Source: Poriferisodalis sp965208895 (GTDB lineage Bacteria > Actinomycetota > Acidimicrobiia > Acidimicrobiales > Poriferisodalaceae). Taken from it: a stretch of DNA of 64,000 bases. The position numbers and the translations under genes are program-made. Within the stretch, counting starts at the first letter, position 1. Every line of letters begins with the position of its first letter. Of this stretch, positions 33,481-42,020 are shown piece after piece. The notes beneath the pieces are model-generated. The model saw only the letters and a list, made by a program, of their open reading frames with translations. It did no database searches and had not been told where the DNA came from. Where the stretch lies: positions 1,550,001 through 1,614,000 of the forward strand of contig NZ_OZ242363.1 in assembly GCF_965208895.1 (NCBI RefSeq), written 5' to 3'.

Positions 33481-34647
33481 TCAGGCCCGAATGACGCCGC
33501 CAGTCGCCATATCGAAGAAGTGCAGCGCCGACACGTCGATGGCGATCTCGATGCGCTGACCGACACGCGCCTCGCTCTGCTGGGCGAACCGACCCAAAAA
33601 GGCGCTGCCGAGGTCTTCGGAGTCGTCCGCATCGGTGGTCGGACCGCCCGCCTCGACACGTTGGACGCCGATGTCGAGATGAGCCACGATCTCAGAACCG
33701 AGCTCCTCGAGCAGTTGCACATTGGCGCTGATCCGCTGGCCCCCCTCCGGGGCCAGTGCTGCGTCGTAGACGTCGTCGGGCCGGATGCCGCACACCAGGC
33801 GCCTGCCTTCGTGGGCGCGCAGCGCCGGACAGCCGTCAAGAAACGAGAGCGGCATTTCGACTGTTTGATCAGCCATCTCCACGGCGATCGCGGCGTCGCC
33901 GATCGAGATCTCCGACTCGAAGAGATTCATCGCCGGTGATCCGACGAATCCCGCGACAAACATGTTCTCGGGCTGTCGGTAGAGCACGGAGGGCTCGGCG
34001 ACTTGCTGGAGCACGCCGCCGTTGAGCACGGCCACGCGGTCACCCATGGTCATCGCCTCGACCTGATCGTGGGTGACATAGACGGTGGTGACGCCGAGAT
34101 CTTGCTGGATTCGGGAGATCTCGCTGCGCATGTACACGCGCAGCTTCGCATCGAGATTCGACAGCGGCTCGTCCATGAGAAACACCGCCGGTTCGCGCAC
34201 GATTGCCCGTCCCATGGCGACGCGCTGGCGCTGTCCGCCTGACAGCGCCGCCGGCTTGCGGTCGAGATACTCCGTCAGGTGCAGCACTTCGGCTGTCCGC
34301 TGAACCCGCTCGTCGATCTCGGACTTTGGTGTCTTGGACAGCTTCAGCGGATAGGCGATGTTCTTGCGCACCGTGAGATGCGGGTACAGCGCATAGTTCT
34401 GAAAGACCATGGCGATGTCCCGGTCTCTCGGATGCACCTTGGTCATGTCGGCATTGCCGATTCGCAGGGTCCCGCTGGAAATCTCTTCGAGACCGGCGAC
34501 CATACGCAGCGCCGTCGATTTGCCGCAGCCCGATGGACCGACGAACACGACGAACTCGCCGTCGTCGATACTCAGGCTCATGGCGTTCACGGCGGTGACG
34601 CCGCCCGGATACACCTTCGTCAGCTCAGCGAGCTCAACCGTCGCCAT
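33481..34647 (-). CDS. UgpC/MalK-type sugar ABC transporter ATPase
   Basis: A 388-residue ATPase: Walker A VGPSGCGKSTALRMVAG, Q-loop MVFQNYALYPHL, signature LSGGQRQRVAMGRAIVREPA, Walker B FLMDEPLSNLDAKLR and a C-terminal TOBE-type regulatory domain (~240-388). It energises the two permeases encoded in the same run. ATG 34647 is chosen over ATG 34653 because AAGGAG lies 7 nt before the former but only 1 nt before the latter. It overlaps the membrane-protein gene upstream. One ATPase of this class often serves several sugar importers. Confidence 0.92.
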   Translation of the reverse strand: MATVELAELTKVYPGGVTAVNAMSLSIDDGEFVVFVGPSGCGKSTALRMVAGLEEISSGTLRIGNADMTKVHPRDRDIAMVFQNYALYPHLTVRKNIAYPLKLSKTPKSEIDERVQRTAEVLHLTEYLDRKPAALSGGQRQRVAMGRAIVREPAVFLMDEPLSNLDAKLRVYMRSEISRIQQDLGVTTVYVTHDQVEAMTMGDRVAVLNGGVLQQVAEPSVLYRQPENMFVAGFVGSPAMNLFESEISIGDAAIAVEMADQTVEMPLSFLDGCPALRAHEGRRLVCGIRPDDVYDAALAPEGGQRISANVQLLEELGSEIVAHLDIGVQRVEAGGPTTDADDSEDLGSAFLGRFAQQSEARVGQRIEIAIDVSALHFFDMATGGVIRA

Positions 34648-35125
34648 GTGCATGCTCCTTCGTCATGATCCGCAGGCTTCGTCCGTCTCTCCAGCGCGCG
34701 AACGGCACGACCCACGGCGGTTCGAACAGCTCTCCGTATCTCGCCCGGTTCACAGCAATCGCGATCATCAGCAGCCAATTCAGCCAAAGCAGTGACAGCA
34801 GCAGCACGCCGACCGGCACGAGGATGCCGAGCAACTCGATTCGTGTGCCGAGTTCCAGAACTCCCCACAAGACCAACGCAGCGAGCGCGACGTTTGCATT
34901 GAAGTCGATGGCCCGAATCCGATGCCTCCTGCCGACATCTCGCCCTCGCGTCAGGATCCCGCCGACAACCAACGGTCCCAGCACGAGCACCGGCGCAGCC
35001 CAGAGCGCAGGCCGGCCGATCACCGCCACAGCCGCGGCGGCCGGAATCAACGGCGTCACGTGCACTGCGGCATCTCGGCGACGATCGGCCGACGAGCCTG
35101 GCTGCACGGAGTACTCACGACTCAT
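34634..35125 (-). CDS. Small integral membrane protein (DUF4870-like)
   Basis: A 163-residue protein with three to four hydrophobic segments (~25-60 and ~80-125), including NANVALAALVLWGVLE after FDFN-like AIDFNAN, resembling the DUF4870/Tic20-like family. It has no known function. The ATG at 35125 overlaps the FG-GAP gene's stop by 4 bp, and its 3' end overlaps the ATPase gene, so it is translated as part of the sugar operon. Confidence 0.7.
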   Translation of the reverse strand: MSREYSVQPGSSADRRRDAAVHVTPLIPAAAAVAVIGRPALWAAPVLVLGPLVVGGILTRGRDVGRRHRIRAIDFNANVALAALVLWGVLELGTRIELLGILVPVGVLLLSLLWLNWLLMIAIAVNRARYGELFEPPWVVPFARWRDGRSLRIMTKEHAHGDG

Positions 35126-36891
35126 CGCTGCACTTCCCCTGCCGAGCGGGTGATGGATACGTGGCGATTCACGTCGATGTCGCCGACCTTGCCGACTGCG
35201 CCGTCAGGCCACGTCACCTCGATCTCGACAGGTCCCGTTGTATCGCCCACGCCGAAATGCAGGACCGCAGACGCGCCCGAGAGGTAGCCACGCGCCGATT
35301 CGACGGTACGCACGAGCGTGTCGCCGTCTCGATCACGAAGCCTGACGACAGCCCCCCATGCCGCGGCGTTCCCCGTGCCGGCCCACTGCAACGCCACCGT
35401 GACGGCGTTCCCTGCGCACAGCCGGTTCTCGTACAGCCGCGACGGTGCATTGAGATTGTTCACGACAATGTCGAGATCTCCGTCGAGGTCGAGATCGGCC
35501 AATGCCATGCCTCGACCGCCCGTCGTGTCGTTCAGTTCCCAGCTCGGGGCCAGCTCAAATCGCTCACCGTCAACATTGCGAAATGCCTGGTTGGGCTCGA
35601 CCAGGCTGGCGTCGGGAAGATGCCCGAACAGATTCTCGGCCACCATCCCGTTCACGACGTAGAGGTCCTGGAAACCGTCGTTGTCGAGATCGCCGAAGAG
35701 ACCGGACCAACTCCAGCCGGTGGCCTCGACCCCGAACGAGGGTGCGTCGCTGTCATAGCCATCGCCCCTCGACAGCAGCAACACGTTCTCCGGCTTCTGG
35801 ATGTCGTCTGTGGGCGAGGCGTCGATGTCAGCTTGGACCTCCGCGTACGCGTCGAGGGTCTCAGGGCGATCATCCATGGGCTTCATGTCGGTGGCGAACA
35901 AGTCCAGGTCGCCGTCGTTGTCGATGTCGCCGGCGTCAACGCCCATCGTGCTGAATGCAGTCTGGGAGAACGGCGATGCCTGCTCCCACGCTCCGTCGGA
36001 ACCTGCGAACCATACGTAGTCGGGTGTCGCCAAGTCATTGCCGACGAAGATGTCGGCCTTGCCATCGCCGTCGATGTCACCGATGCGGGTGGCGAGCGCC
36101 TGAGACTCCGGCGCGAGCTGTGTGTGGGCGAAGGCACCATCGGCGCGCTCGAACAGTCCCACGCCGCCCTTGTCGCCGAGGTTCAGGCGACGCTCGGCAG
36201 TGAGCTCAGCGTTGTAGGCGCCGGTCACTGCGTCGAGATCTCCGTCGCCTCCGAGATCGCCCCATGCCATGGAGTAGGTGTAAGCATCGAGGCCGACGAT
36301 CTCATGCCGCTCGAAACGCTCGGCAGCTGTCGATCCCGTCCCCGTATTGCGCATGGCCAGCGGACGGCCGACACCGGTCGTGAGCACAACGTCATTGCTG
36401 CCGTCGCCGTCGCTGTCGACGATCGACACCTGTCGGAAGCGGCCCTCGATGAGTGAATCGCGGCGGAAGCGCAGGTCGCCTTCATTCCACAGCAAGGAGG
36501 TTTCGCCGCTGATGTTGGCCAGCACGATGTCATCGTCTCCGTCGGAGTCCACGTCGCCGACGGCGAGACCGGCACCCATCCCGTCGAACATGGAGCGGCT
36601 CGTCCCGGGGCCCCGCGTGTGGTGCTCGAGGTCGAACGACGCGAATCGGCCATCACACGTCCCGCGATCACCATGAGGCGACGTCTCGACAGTCATCCCC
36701 AGGATTCCCATGCTCGTTGAGGACTGGCCGCCGCAGGCGCTCCCGATCAGCGCTGCCAGTGCCAGCAGCACACTGACGCCAGCTGTACGGATCGGCCTTC
36801 GGGAAGGCGTGCTCCGGCCGGCGCGAGCGCGGAGGCGGATCGGAGGCAACCGGGGCGTCGAGGAACACGGGAGGCGACTCCTCAACAACAC
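35122..36891 (-). CDS. FG-GAP/VCBS beta-propeller lipoprotein with ASPIC/UnbV C-terminus
   Basis: A ~589-residue exported protein. A hydrophobic leader (VLLALAALIGSACGG) with a lipobox-like Cys is followed by repeated FG-GAP units with calcium-binding aspartates: GDVDSDGDDDIVLAN, VDSDGDGSNDVVLTTG, GDIDGDGKADIFVGND, GDIDNDGDLDLFATD, GDLDNDGFQDLYVVNG and LDLDGDLDIVVNN. The end (YLSGASAVLHFGVG, VEVTWPDG-like) matches the ASPIC/UnbV domain of CRTAC1-like proteins. GTG 36891 has GGAGG 5 nt upstream. Its position between the binding protein and the ATPase suggests a surface glycan-binding accessory role. Confidence 0.82.
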   Translation of the reverse strand: MLLRSRLPCSSTPRLPPIRLRARAGRSTPSRRPIRTAGVSVLLALAALIGSACGGQSSTSMGILGMTVETSPHGDRGTCDGRFASFDLEHHTRGPGTSRSMFDGMGAGLAVGDVDSDGDDDIVLANISGETSLLWNEGDLRFRRDSLIEGRFRQVSIVDSDGDGSNDVVLTTGVGRPLAMRNTGTGSTAAERFERHEIVGLDAYTYSMAWGDLGGDGDLDAVTGAYNAELTAERRLNLGDKGGVGLFERADGAFAHTQLAPESQALATRIGDIDGDGKADIFVGNDLATPDYVWFAGSDGAWEQASPFSQTAFSTMGVDAGDIDNDGDLDLFATDMKPMDDRPETLDAYAEVQADIDASPTDDIQKPENVLLLSRGDGYDSDAPSFGVEATGWSWSGLFGDLDNDGFQDLYVVNGMVAENLFGHLPDASLVEPNQAFRNVDGERFELAPSWELNDTTGGRGMALADLDLDGDLDIVVNNLNAPSRLYENRLCAGNAVTVALQWAGTGNAAAWGAVVRLRDRDGDTLVRTVESARGYLSGASAVLHFGVGDTTGPVEIEVTWPDGAVGKVGDIDVNRHVSITRSAGEVQR

Positions 36892-36933
36892 TGGCACCTC
36901 CGATCCGAACTCAGCTGGGAGGGCAGACAACCA

Positions 36934-38355
36934 TCAGGAACCGAGGACGGCGTTGACCTCGTCGGATGCCTGCGCGAGGCGCTCCGCAGCGTCAGCTTGG
37001 CCGCGCAGGATTTCCTGCATGGCAGGGCCGACGATGGCCTCGATCTGGCTGGCGCTGTCGGTGATCGGGAACAGGAACGTGGTGCCGTCGTCAACATGCA
37101 CGGTGAACGCAGTCACGTCCACGCCGTTGCCCTGATGCGCAGCGATCGCGATCTCCGCAGCCGAGGGGATGGCCGGGAACACGACCGCGCCCTCGCCGAT
37201 GACGTTCTGGCATTCAGCCGACGCCATGTGCTTGACCCACTGCCAGGCCTCTTCTTGGTGCTCGGAGTGCTTGTTGATGGAATCGGCGAGGCCGTTGAAC
37301 ATCGAGGCGCGCGAACCGCTCGGTCCGACCGGGAGCGGAGCGAACTCCACGTCGAACGGCGTATCGGCGCCGACGTAGGTTCCGATCTTCCACGAACCGT
37401 CTGCCATGACAGCAGCTGAGCCGTTCTGGAACACGGTGGTGCCGCCGAGCGATTCAACGTCTTCGATGGGCACGACGTACCCGGCCTCGATCATCCGGGT
37501 GAACCAGTCGATGGTGGCCGCCAAGCGCGCGTCGTCGTAGTTGGCCGAGTCTCCGAACGGATTCACGTCGAGGAACTCGAACCCGGTCGACGCAGCGAAT
37601 GCCGAGAAGGTCGTCTGGCCGAATGCGCCAAAGTTGCCTTCGAGGCCGAGGCCGTACACCTCGACGTTGCCCGGATCGAAGTCCGCCGAGTCGCCGGTGT
37701 TGCCGTTGGCATCGACGCTCAGCTTGCGAATGAGCTCGCCGAACGAACCGCCGTCGTCGGGGTTCCACTCGGCTGCTGCGAAGTCCGCGGCGCTCACGCC
37801 TGCGCCGGCAACGTGGTCGGCGTTCATCACGAGCGCGATTGTGTCGAAGTCCTTCGGCAGGCCGTAGCGGTTGCCATGGTTGTCTACCCACAGCTCAGCA
37901 AGACCCGGGAAGTAGGCGCCGGTATCGACGCCGTCACGCTCGACGAAGTCATTGAGCGGAACGAGGACATCGCTGGCCACGAACTCCGGGTAACGAGCGA
38001 GGTGATCGGTGAACACGTCGGGACCGGAGCCGGAAGCGAATCCTGCGGTCACATTGGTCCAGTAGTCGCCCCAGCCGAACTGGGTGATCTCGACGTCGAT
38101 GCCGGGATTGGCCGCCTCGAAGTCGGCGGCGCACTGCTCGTAGAACGGCTGCTGGTTGCCGTCCCAGAGCCAGTACTCGATGCCGACTGCCTCTGCGGAC
38201 ATGTCGTCGTCAGCGTCGGAGTCGGCGTCGTCCGCCCCCGGGGCCTCCGTCGCCGCAGGGGCGTCGGCTTCTTCGTCGTCGTCGCCGCCGCACGCTGCGG
38301 CGACGAGCGAAAATGCGAAAAGGACTGCGAGCAGCCTCCATAGCGCTTTAGTCAT
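36934..38355 (-). CDS. Sugar ABC transporter substrate-binding lipoprotein
   Basis: A 473-residue family-1 extracellular solute-binding protein. The lipoprotein signal LLAVLFAFSLVAAACGGDDD places Cys near residue 22, followed by a very acidic Ala/Asp linker. The binding fold follows with IEYWLWDGNQQPFYEQCAAD, DFEAANPGIDVEITQFGWGD and the ligand-region aromatic residues (W/Y-rich). It delivers the sugar to the permeases encoded just upstream. It is likely specific for an alpha-galactoside or oligosaccharide, from the GH4, galK and galE context. Confidence 0.9.
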   Translation of the reverse strand: MTKALWRLLAVLFAFSLVAAACGGDDDEEADAPAATEAPGADDADSDADDDMSAEAVGIEYWLWDGNQQPFYEQCAADFEAANPGIDVEITQFGWGDYWTNVTAGFASGSGPDVFTDHLARYPEFVASDVLVPLNDFVERDGVDTGAYFPGLAELWVDNHGNRYGLPKDFDTIALVMNADHVAGAGVSAADFAAAEWNPDDGGSFGELIRKLSVDANGNTGDSADFDPGNVEVYGLGLEGNFGAFGQTTFSAFAASTGFEFLDVNPFGDSANYDDARLAATIDWFTRMIEAGYVVPIEDVESLGGTTVFQNGSAAVMADGSWKIGTYVGADTPFDVEFAPLPVGPSGSRASMFNGLADSINKHSEHQEEAWQWVKHMASAECQNVIGEGAVVFPAIPSAAEIAIAAHQGNGVDVTAFTVHVDDGTTFLFPITDSASQIEAIVGPAMQEILRGQADAAERLAQASDEVNAVLGS

Positions 38356-38416
38356 CTGGTTCTCCCTCCCAGGAGTAAGCGGCGACCCACATCGGGCCCC
38401 CGACTGTCGGTGGGGA

Positions 38417-39376
38417 TCACTTGATCCCCGAGAAGCCGATCGAGTCGACGACCTTCCGGCCGAAGGCCAGGAAGATCACGATGATCGGCAGAGCGGCGAG
38501 CAATGTGCCCGCCATCAGGCCAGACCAGTCCGGGGAGGTCCCCGGCTGCTGAGCCGTGAATTGACCCAGCGCCACCGTGAGCGGCTGGCGCGCCGGGTCC
38601 CGAGCCACCACCAAGGGCCAGAGAAACTCATTCCACGAAGTGATGTAGGTGAGGATCGAGAGCGTCGCGAGCGGAGCGGCGCTGACGGGCACGATGATCC
38701 CGAAGAATGTCCTGAAGTGCCCGGCGCCATCGAGCAGCGCTGCCTCCTCAACCTCGCGACTGATGCCCAGGAAGAACTGCCGCAGGAAGAACACCGCAAA
38801 TGGCGTCATGAAGAAGAACGGCGCAATGATTCCCGCGTAGCTGTTCAGCCAGCCCAGGTTCTTGACCAGGATCAGATTCGGAATGAGCGTGAAGATCGGC
38901 GGAACCATGAGCCCGCTGAGGAAGAGGAAGAACAGCTTGTCGCGGCCCCGGAACCTCAGGCGAGCGAACGCATAGGCCGCCATGGCAGAGAACGCCACCT
39001 GCCCGACGGTCACCGCCGTCGACACGATGACGCTGACCTTCAACGACTGCAGGAAGTCGAACGATCCGGTGTTCTGGCGTCCGAGGCTCTCCAGGATCTC
39101 TTCGTCGCTGGCGGTGCCGAGGACTCGTTCGAAGTTGTTGTCGGTGTACCCGACCGGCAGCAGGCTCTGCTCACCGGCGAAGAGCTCACCGTTGGTCGAC
39201 AGGCCAGTGCGCAGTGCCCACCAGAACGGGAACACGCTGACGATCAGGATGGCGACCATGAATGCCCATGCCGCGGCACGTCCGATCCGCGGCTTTCCCA
39301 GCCGGGCGGAGGGCTGTGCGAGCGGTTGCGGTCCCGCTACGTCGGCCGCCACGTCTTCGACCGTCGGCGTGCTCAT
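38417..39376 (-). CDS. Carbohydrate ABC permease, MalG/UgpE type
   Basis: A 319-residue inner-membrane protein with six helices. The EAA loop that docks on the ATPase is EEAALLDGAGHFRTFFGIIV. A long periplasmic N-terminal loop follows helix 1, as in MalG-type subunits. The start overlaps the stop of the partner permease by 4 bp. Confidence 0.92.
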   Translation of the reverse strand: MSTPTVEDVAADVAGPQPLAQPSARLGKPRIGRAAAWAFMVAILIVSVFPFWWALRTGLSTNGELFAGEQSLLPVGYTDNNFERVLGTASDEEILESLGRQNTGSFDFLQSLKVSVIVSTAVTVGQVAFSAMAAYAFARLRFRGRDKLFFLFLSGLMVPPIFTLIPNLILVKNLGWLNSYAGIIAPFFFMTPFAVFFLRQFFLGISREVEEAALLDGAGHFRTFFGIIVPVSAAPLATLSILTYITSWNEFLWPLVVARDPARQPLTVALGQFTAQQPGTSPDWSGLMAGTLLAALPIIVIFLAFGRKVVDSIGFSGIK

Positions 39377-40323
39377 GCCAGGTCGCTCTCGCCGGCCCGC
39401 AGGAGCTTGAGCTGCAGGAAGGTAACGGTCAGCAGGATGGCCACCAGCAGCACAGAGATCGTGGCTGCGTAGCCGAGCTGGTTGAAGTCGAAGGCGTTCT
39501 GGTAGATGTACAGATAGATCACGCGGCTGGCGTTGGCGGGTCCGCCGGGCTGTCCGTTGAATCCGCCGGTGGCGACGAACACGGTGTCGAACACCTGCAA
39601 CGAGCCGACGATCGTGATGACCAAGACCAGCGCCAGAATCGGGCGCAGCAGCGGGATCGTGATGTCACGGAACATCTGACGCTCGGTTGCACCGTCGACT
39701 GCGGCCGCCTCATACAGGCTGCGAGGAATGGTCTGCAAGCCGGCGAAGATCAGCAGCGCGGTGTAGCCCATATGGCGCCACGTGTTGATTCCCGCCAGGC
39801 TCGGAATGACCTTGTCGGAATCGGTGAAGAACCTGACGGGATCCATCCCGAAGAGCCCGAGGAAGTCGTTGACGATGCCCAAGTTCCCATCGAGCATCCA
39901 GACCCAGAGCAACGCCACGATCACGTTCGGGATCAGCCACGGCAGCAGCAGGATTCCCCGGATCGTGACCGACTTGGTGAGCCGATCCATGAGCACCGCT
40001 ATGGCGACCGCCAGGATCGTCTGCGAGACGATGTTGATCACCGTGTACCTGAACGTGATCTTGAGCGATTCCCAGACCTGACGGTCGTTGAACAGCCGGT
40101 CATAGTTGTCGGCCCCCACCCAGCTGCCCCGGTTGGCGATGAGATTCCAGTCCGTGAAGCTGATGTACACGCCCCGCAGCGCGGGATACAGGTAGAACGC
40201 CACAAACCCCACAAGGGCTGGAAGCAGGAACCAGAAGGCCGACCGCCAACCACCGTGCAGGTTGGACGACCCCAAACCGCGGCGCCGGCGCGATACCTGC
40301 GACGGCGCCGCGGTCTGTGTCAC
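39373..40323 (-). CDS. Sugar ABC permease, MalF/UgpA type
   Basis: A 316-residue inner-membrane protein with six helices and EAA loop YEAAAVDGATERQMFRDITI. The N-terminal region (FVAFYLYPALRGVYISFTDW) is typical of UgpA/MalF-type subunits. The GTG start at 40323 overlaps the GH4 stop, and the stop overlaps the second permease. These 4-bp overlaps show a tightly coupled operon. Confidence 0.92.
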   Translation of the reverse strand: MTQTAAPSQVSRRRRGLGSSNLHGGWRSAFWFLLPALVGFVAFYLYPALRGVYISFTDWNLIANRGSWVGADNYDRLFNDRQVWESLKITFRYTVINIVSQTILAVAIAVLMDRLTKSVTIRGILLLPWLIPNVIVALLWVWMLDGNLGIVNDFLGLFGMDPVRFFTDSDKVIPSLAGINTWRHMGYTALLIFAGLQTIPRSLYEAAAVDGATERQMFRDITIPLLRPILALVLVITIVGSLQVFDTVFVATGGFNGQPGGPANASRVIYLYIYQNAFDFNQLGYAATISVLLVAILLTVTFLQLKLLRAGESDLA

Positions 40324-41783
40324 GCGTCTGCCCCCGCAGACTGGGTCACGGGTCCGCCTCCGGCAGGCTGCGTCACGGGTCCGCCTCCGGCAGGCTGCGT
40401 CACGGGTCCGCCTCCGGCAGGCTGCGTCACGGGTCCGCTTCCGGCGGACCGATGCTCGAGCCGGAGTGATTCCGGAATGAACTCGCCGTGCGCTTCGATC
40501 AGCTCGCTTGTCAGCGACCAGATCTGGTCAAGATCGAGTTCAGCGGCGGTGTGCGGATCGAGCATCGCAGCGTGGAACACGTGCTCGATGCGACCGGTCC
40601 GAAGCGCCTCGACGGTGAGTTCTTGGGGACCGATGTTGGTCTGCATCAACGCAGCCAGTTGCGGTGGCAGCGCACCGATCTTGTGTGGCGTGATCCCAGT
40701 GGCTCCCACTGTGGCCGGTACTTCGACCGTGCAGCCCGCGGGCAGGTTGTCGATCAGGCCTTGATTCGGCACGTTGACGTACACGGAGCGCTCGGTGCCT
40801 GTCGCGATGCTGTGGATGATCTGAGGTGCGTATTCGTCGCTGCGGGGAACTTCCAATGGGTGTTCGGGGTCTTCGAGGCGTCGCCGAAGCTCTTCCCACT
40901 CGGCGATCTGTTCCTCGCAACGCCGCACGTATTCGCGCACCGGAATCTTGAATCGCTCGATGAGGTCCGGCCGTCCGTCCTTCAAGAAGAAGGGCGTGTA
41001 TTCGGCGAAGTGCTCGCTGGACTCCGTGACGAAATAGCCGAGACGCCGCAGCATCTCGTAGCGGACAGCATCATGCAAACCCCACTCACCACGCCTGGGC
41101 GAGTCTTCCGGCTCCCGATGAAGGGTTCTCAGCCTCGGGTACAGGTCTTCCCCGTTGTGCTCCAGCCGCGAGAAGAAGCACATGTGATTGATGCCTGCAG
41201 CTTCGTAGTCCAGTTCGGCGATGCCGATGCCCAAGTCGGTAGCGAGGTGCTGCGCTGTGATCGGCACGCTGTGACAGAGCCCGTAAGCCTCGACATCAGT
41301 CATCGACGACAGGCCCCACATGTTGATCGCCATCGGATTCGCGTAGTTGAGCAAGCGTGCGTGGGCACTGAACTCACTGATGGCGCCGGCCACTTCCAGC
41401 AGTGCAGGCACGGTCCGGAGCCCGCGCATGATTCCGCCGATTCCGATGGTGTCCGCGATCGTCTGCTGGAGGCCGTATCGCTCAGGGATCTCGAAATCCA
41501 AGACGGTCGCCGGTTCAAAACCGCCGATCTGGAACATCGTCACGACGAAGTCGGCGCCCTCGATGGCGCGTTGGAGGTCCGTCGTTGCCATGATCTTGGC
41601 GCGTGCGTCAGCCGCCTCGACCAGCCGATGGCCGACGATCTCAGAGGTGCGCAGTCGATCGGAGTCGATGTCGTGGAGGCGGATGTCGAGGTCGTCGCGC
41701 AGGTCGGGGTACGCGAGCAGGTCGCCCATCAGGTTGCGCGAGAACACCGTGCTCCCCGCCCCGATGAATGCGACTGCGGCCAT
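40320..41783 (-). CDS. GH4 family alpha-glucosidase/alpha-galactosidase
   Basis: A 487-residue NAD+- and Mn2+-dependent glycosidase of family GH4 (MelA/AglA group), which cleaves by oxidation-elimination at C3. Seen are the NAD motif VAFIGAGSTVFSRNLMGDLL, the LLNYANPMAINMWGL block and YGLCHSVPITAQHLATDLGI, whose Cys-His pair lies in the metal site. The family core ends near residue 450; the tail contains four copies of GPVTQPAGG-like peptide from a 27-bp DNA repeat. ATG 41783 has GGGGGG just upstream. With galK and galE nearby, alpha-galactosidase is the favoured activity. Confidence 0.9.
   Translation of the reverse strand: MAAVAFIGAGSTVFSRNLMGDLLAYPDLRDDLDIRLHDIDSDRLRTSEIVGHRLVEAADARAKIMATTDLQRAIEGADFVVTMFQIGGFEPATVLDFEIPERYGLQQTIADTIGIGGIMRGLRTVPALLEVAGAISEFSAHARLLNYANPMAINMWGLSSMTDVEAYGLCHSVPITAQHLATDLGIGIAELDYEAAGINHMCFFSRLEHNGEDLYPRLRTLHREPEDSPRRGEWGLHDAVRYEMLRRLGYFVTESSEHFAEYTPFFLKDGRPDLIERFKIPVREYVRRCEEQIAEWEELRRRLEDPEHPLEVPRSDEYAPQIIHSIATGTERSVYVNVPNQGLIDNLPAGCTVEVPATVGATGITPHKIGALPPQLAALMQTNIGPQELTVEALRTGRIEHVFHAAMLDPHTAAELDLDQIWSLTSELIEAHGEFIPESLRLEHRSAGSGPVTQPAGGGPVTQPAGGGPVTQPAGGGPVTQSAGADA
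40347..40447. repeat. 27-bp direct repeats in the GH4 3' end
   Basis: Three identical units (40347, 40374, 40401) and a fourth, partly diverged unit (40428-40447) lie at the 3' end of the glycosidase gene. Each adds nine residues (GPVTQPAGG) in frame after the catalytic domain. Confidence 0.93.
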
Positions 41784-41873
41784 CTGCCCCCCTTGCGGGC
41801 TTCGATCATCCGGCCTCGGTGTTCGGCGGCCGAGGCTCTCGGCTGCCGCAAGGTCGATCGCTCCGGCCAAACT

Positions 41874-41916
41874 ACTATACGTCAACGTTGGCGTCAACGT
41901 TGACGTCAACGATGAC
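41874..41916. promoter_or_regulatory. Three tandem 12-bp palindromic operators beside a -10-like box
   Basis: GTCAACGTTGGC (41881), GTCAACGTTGAC (41893, a perfect palindrome) and GTCAACGATGAC (41905) are directly contiguous. The AACGTT core is typical of LacI/GalR-family operators. On the minus strand, TATAGT (41874-41879) can serve as -10 of the glycosidase operon. The adjacent divergent lacI-type gene is the obvious regulator. Binding is inferred. Confidence 0.8.
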
Positions 41917-42020
41917 CTGGCACTGGTGCCCGCTTCGCTTGAGCCGGTAAGTTCGCGCTGACACTGATCCGGTGACGTTCGACAGAACAGATCAGGTCAG
42001 AAGTTCGCTTACGGAGCGCT

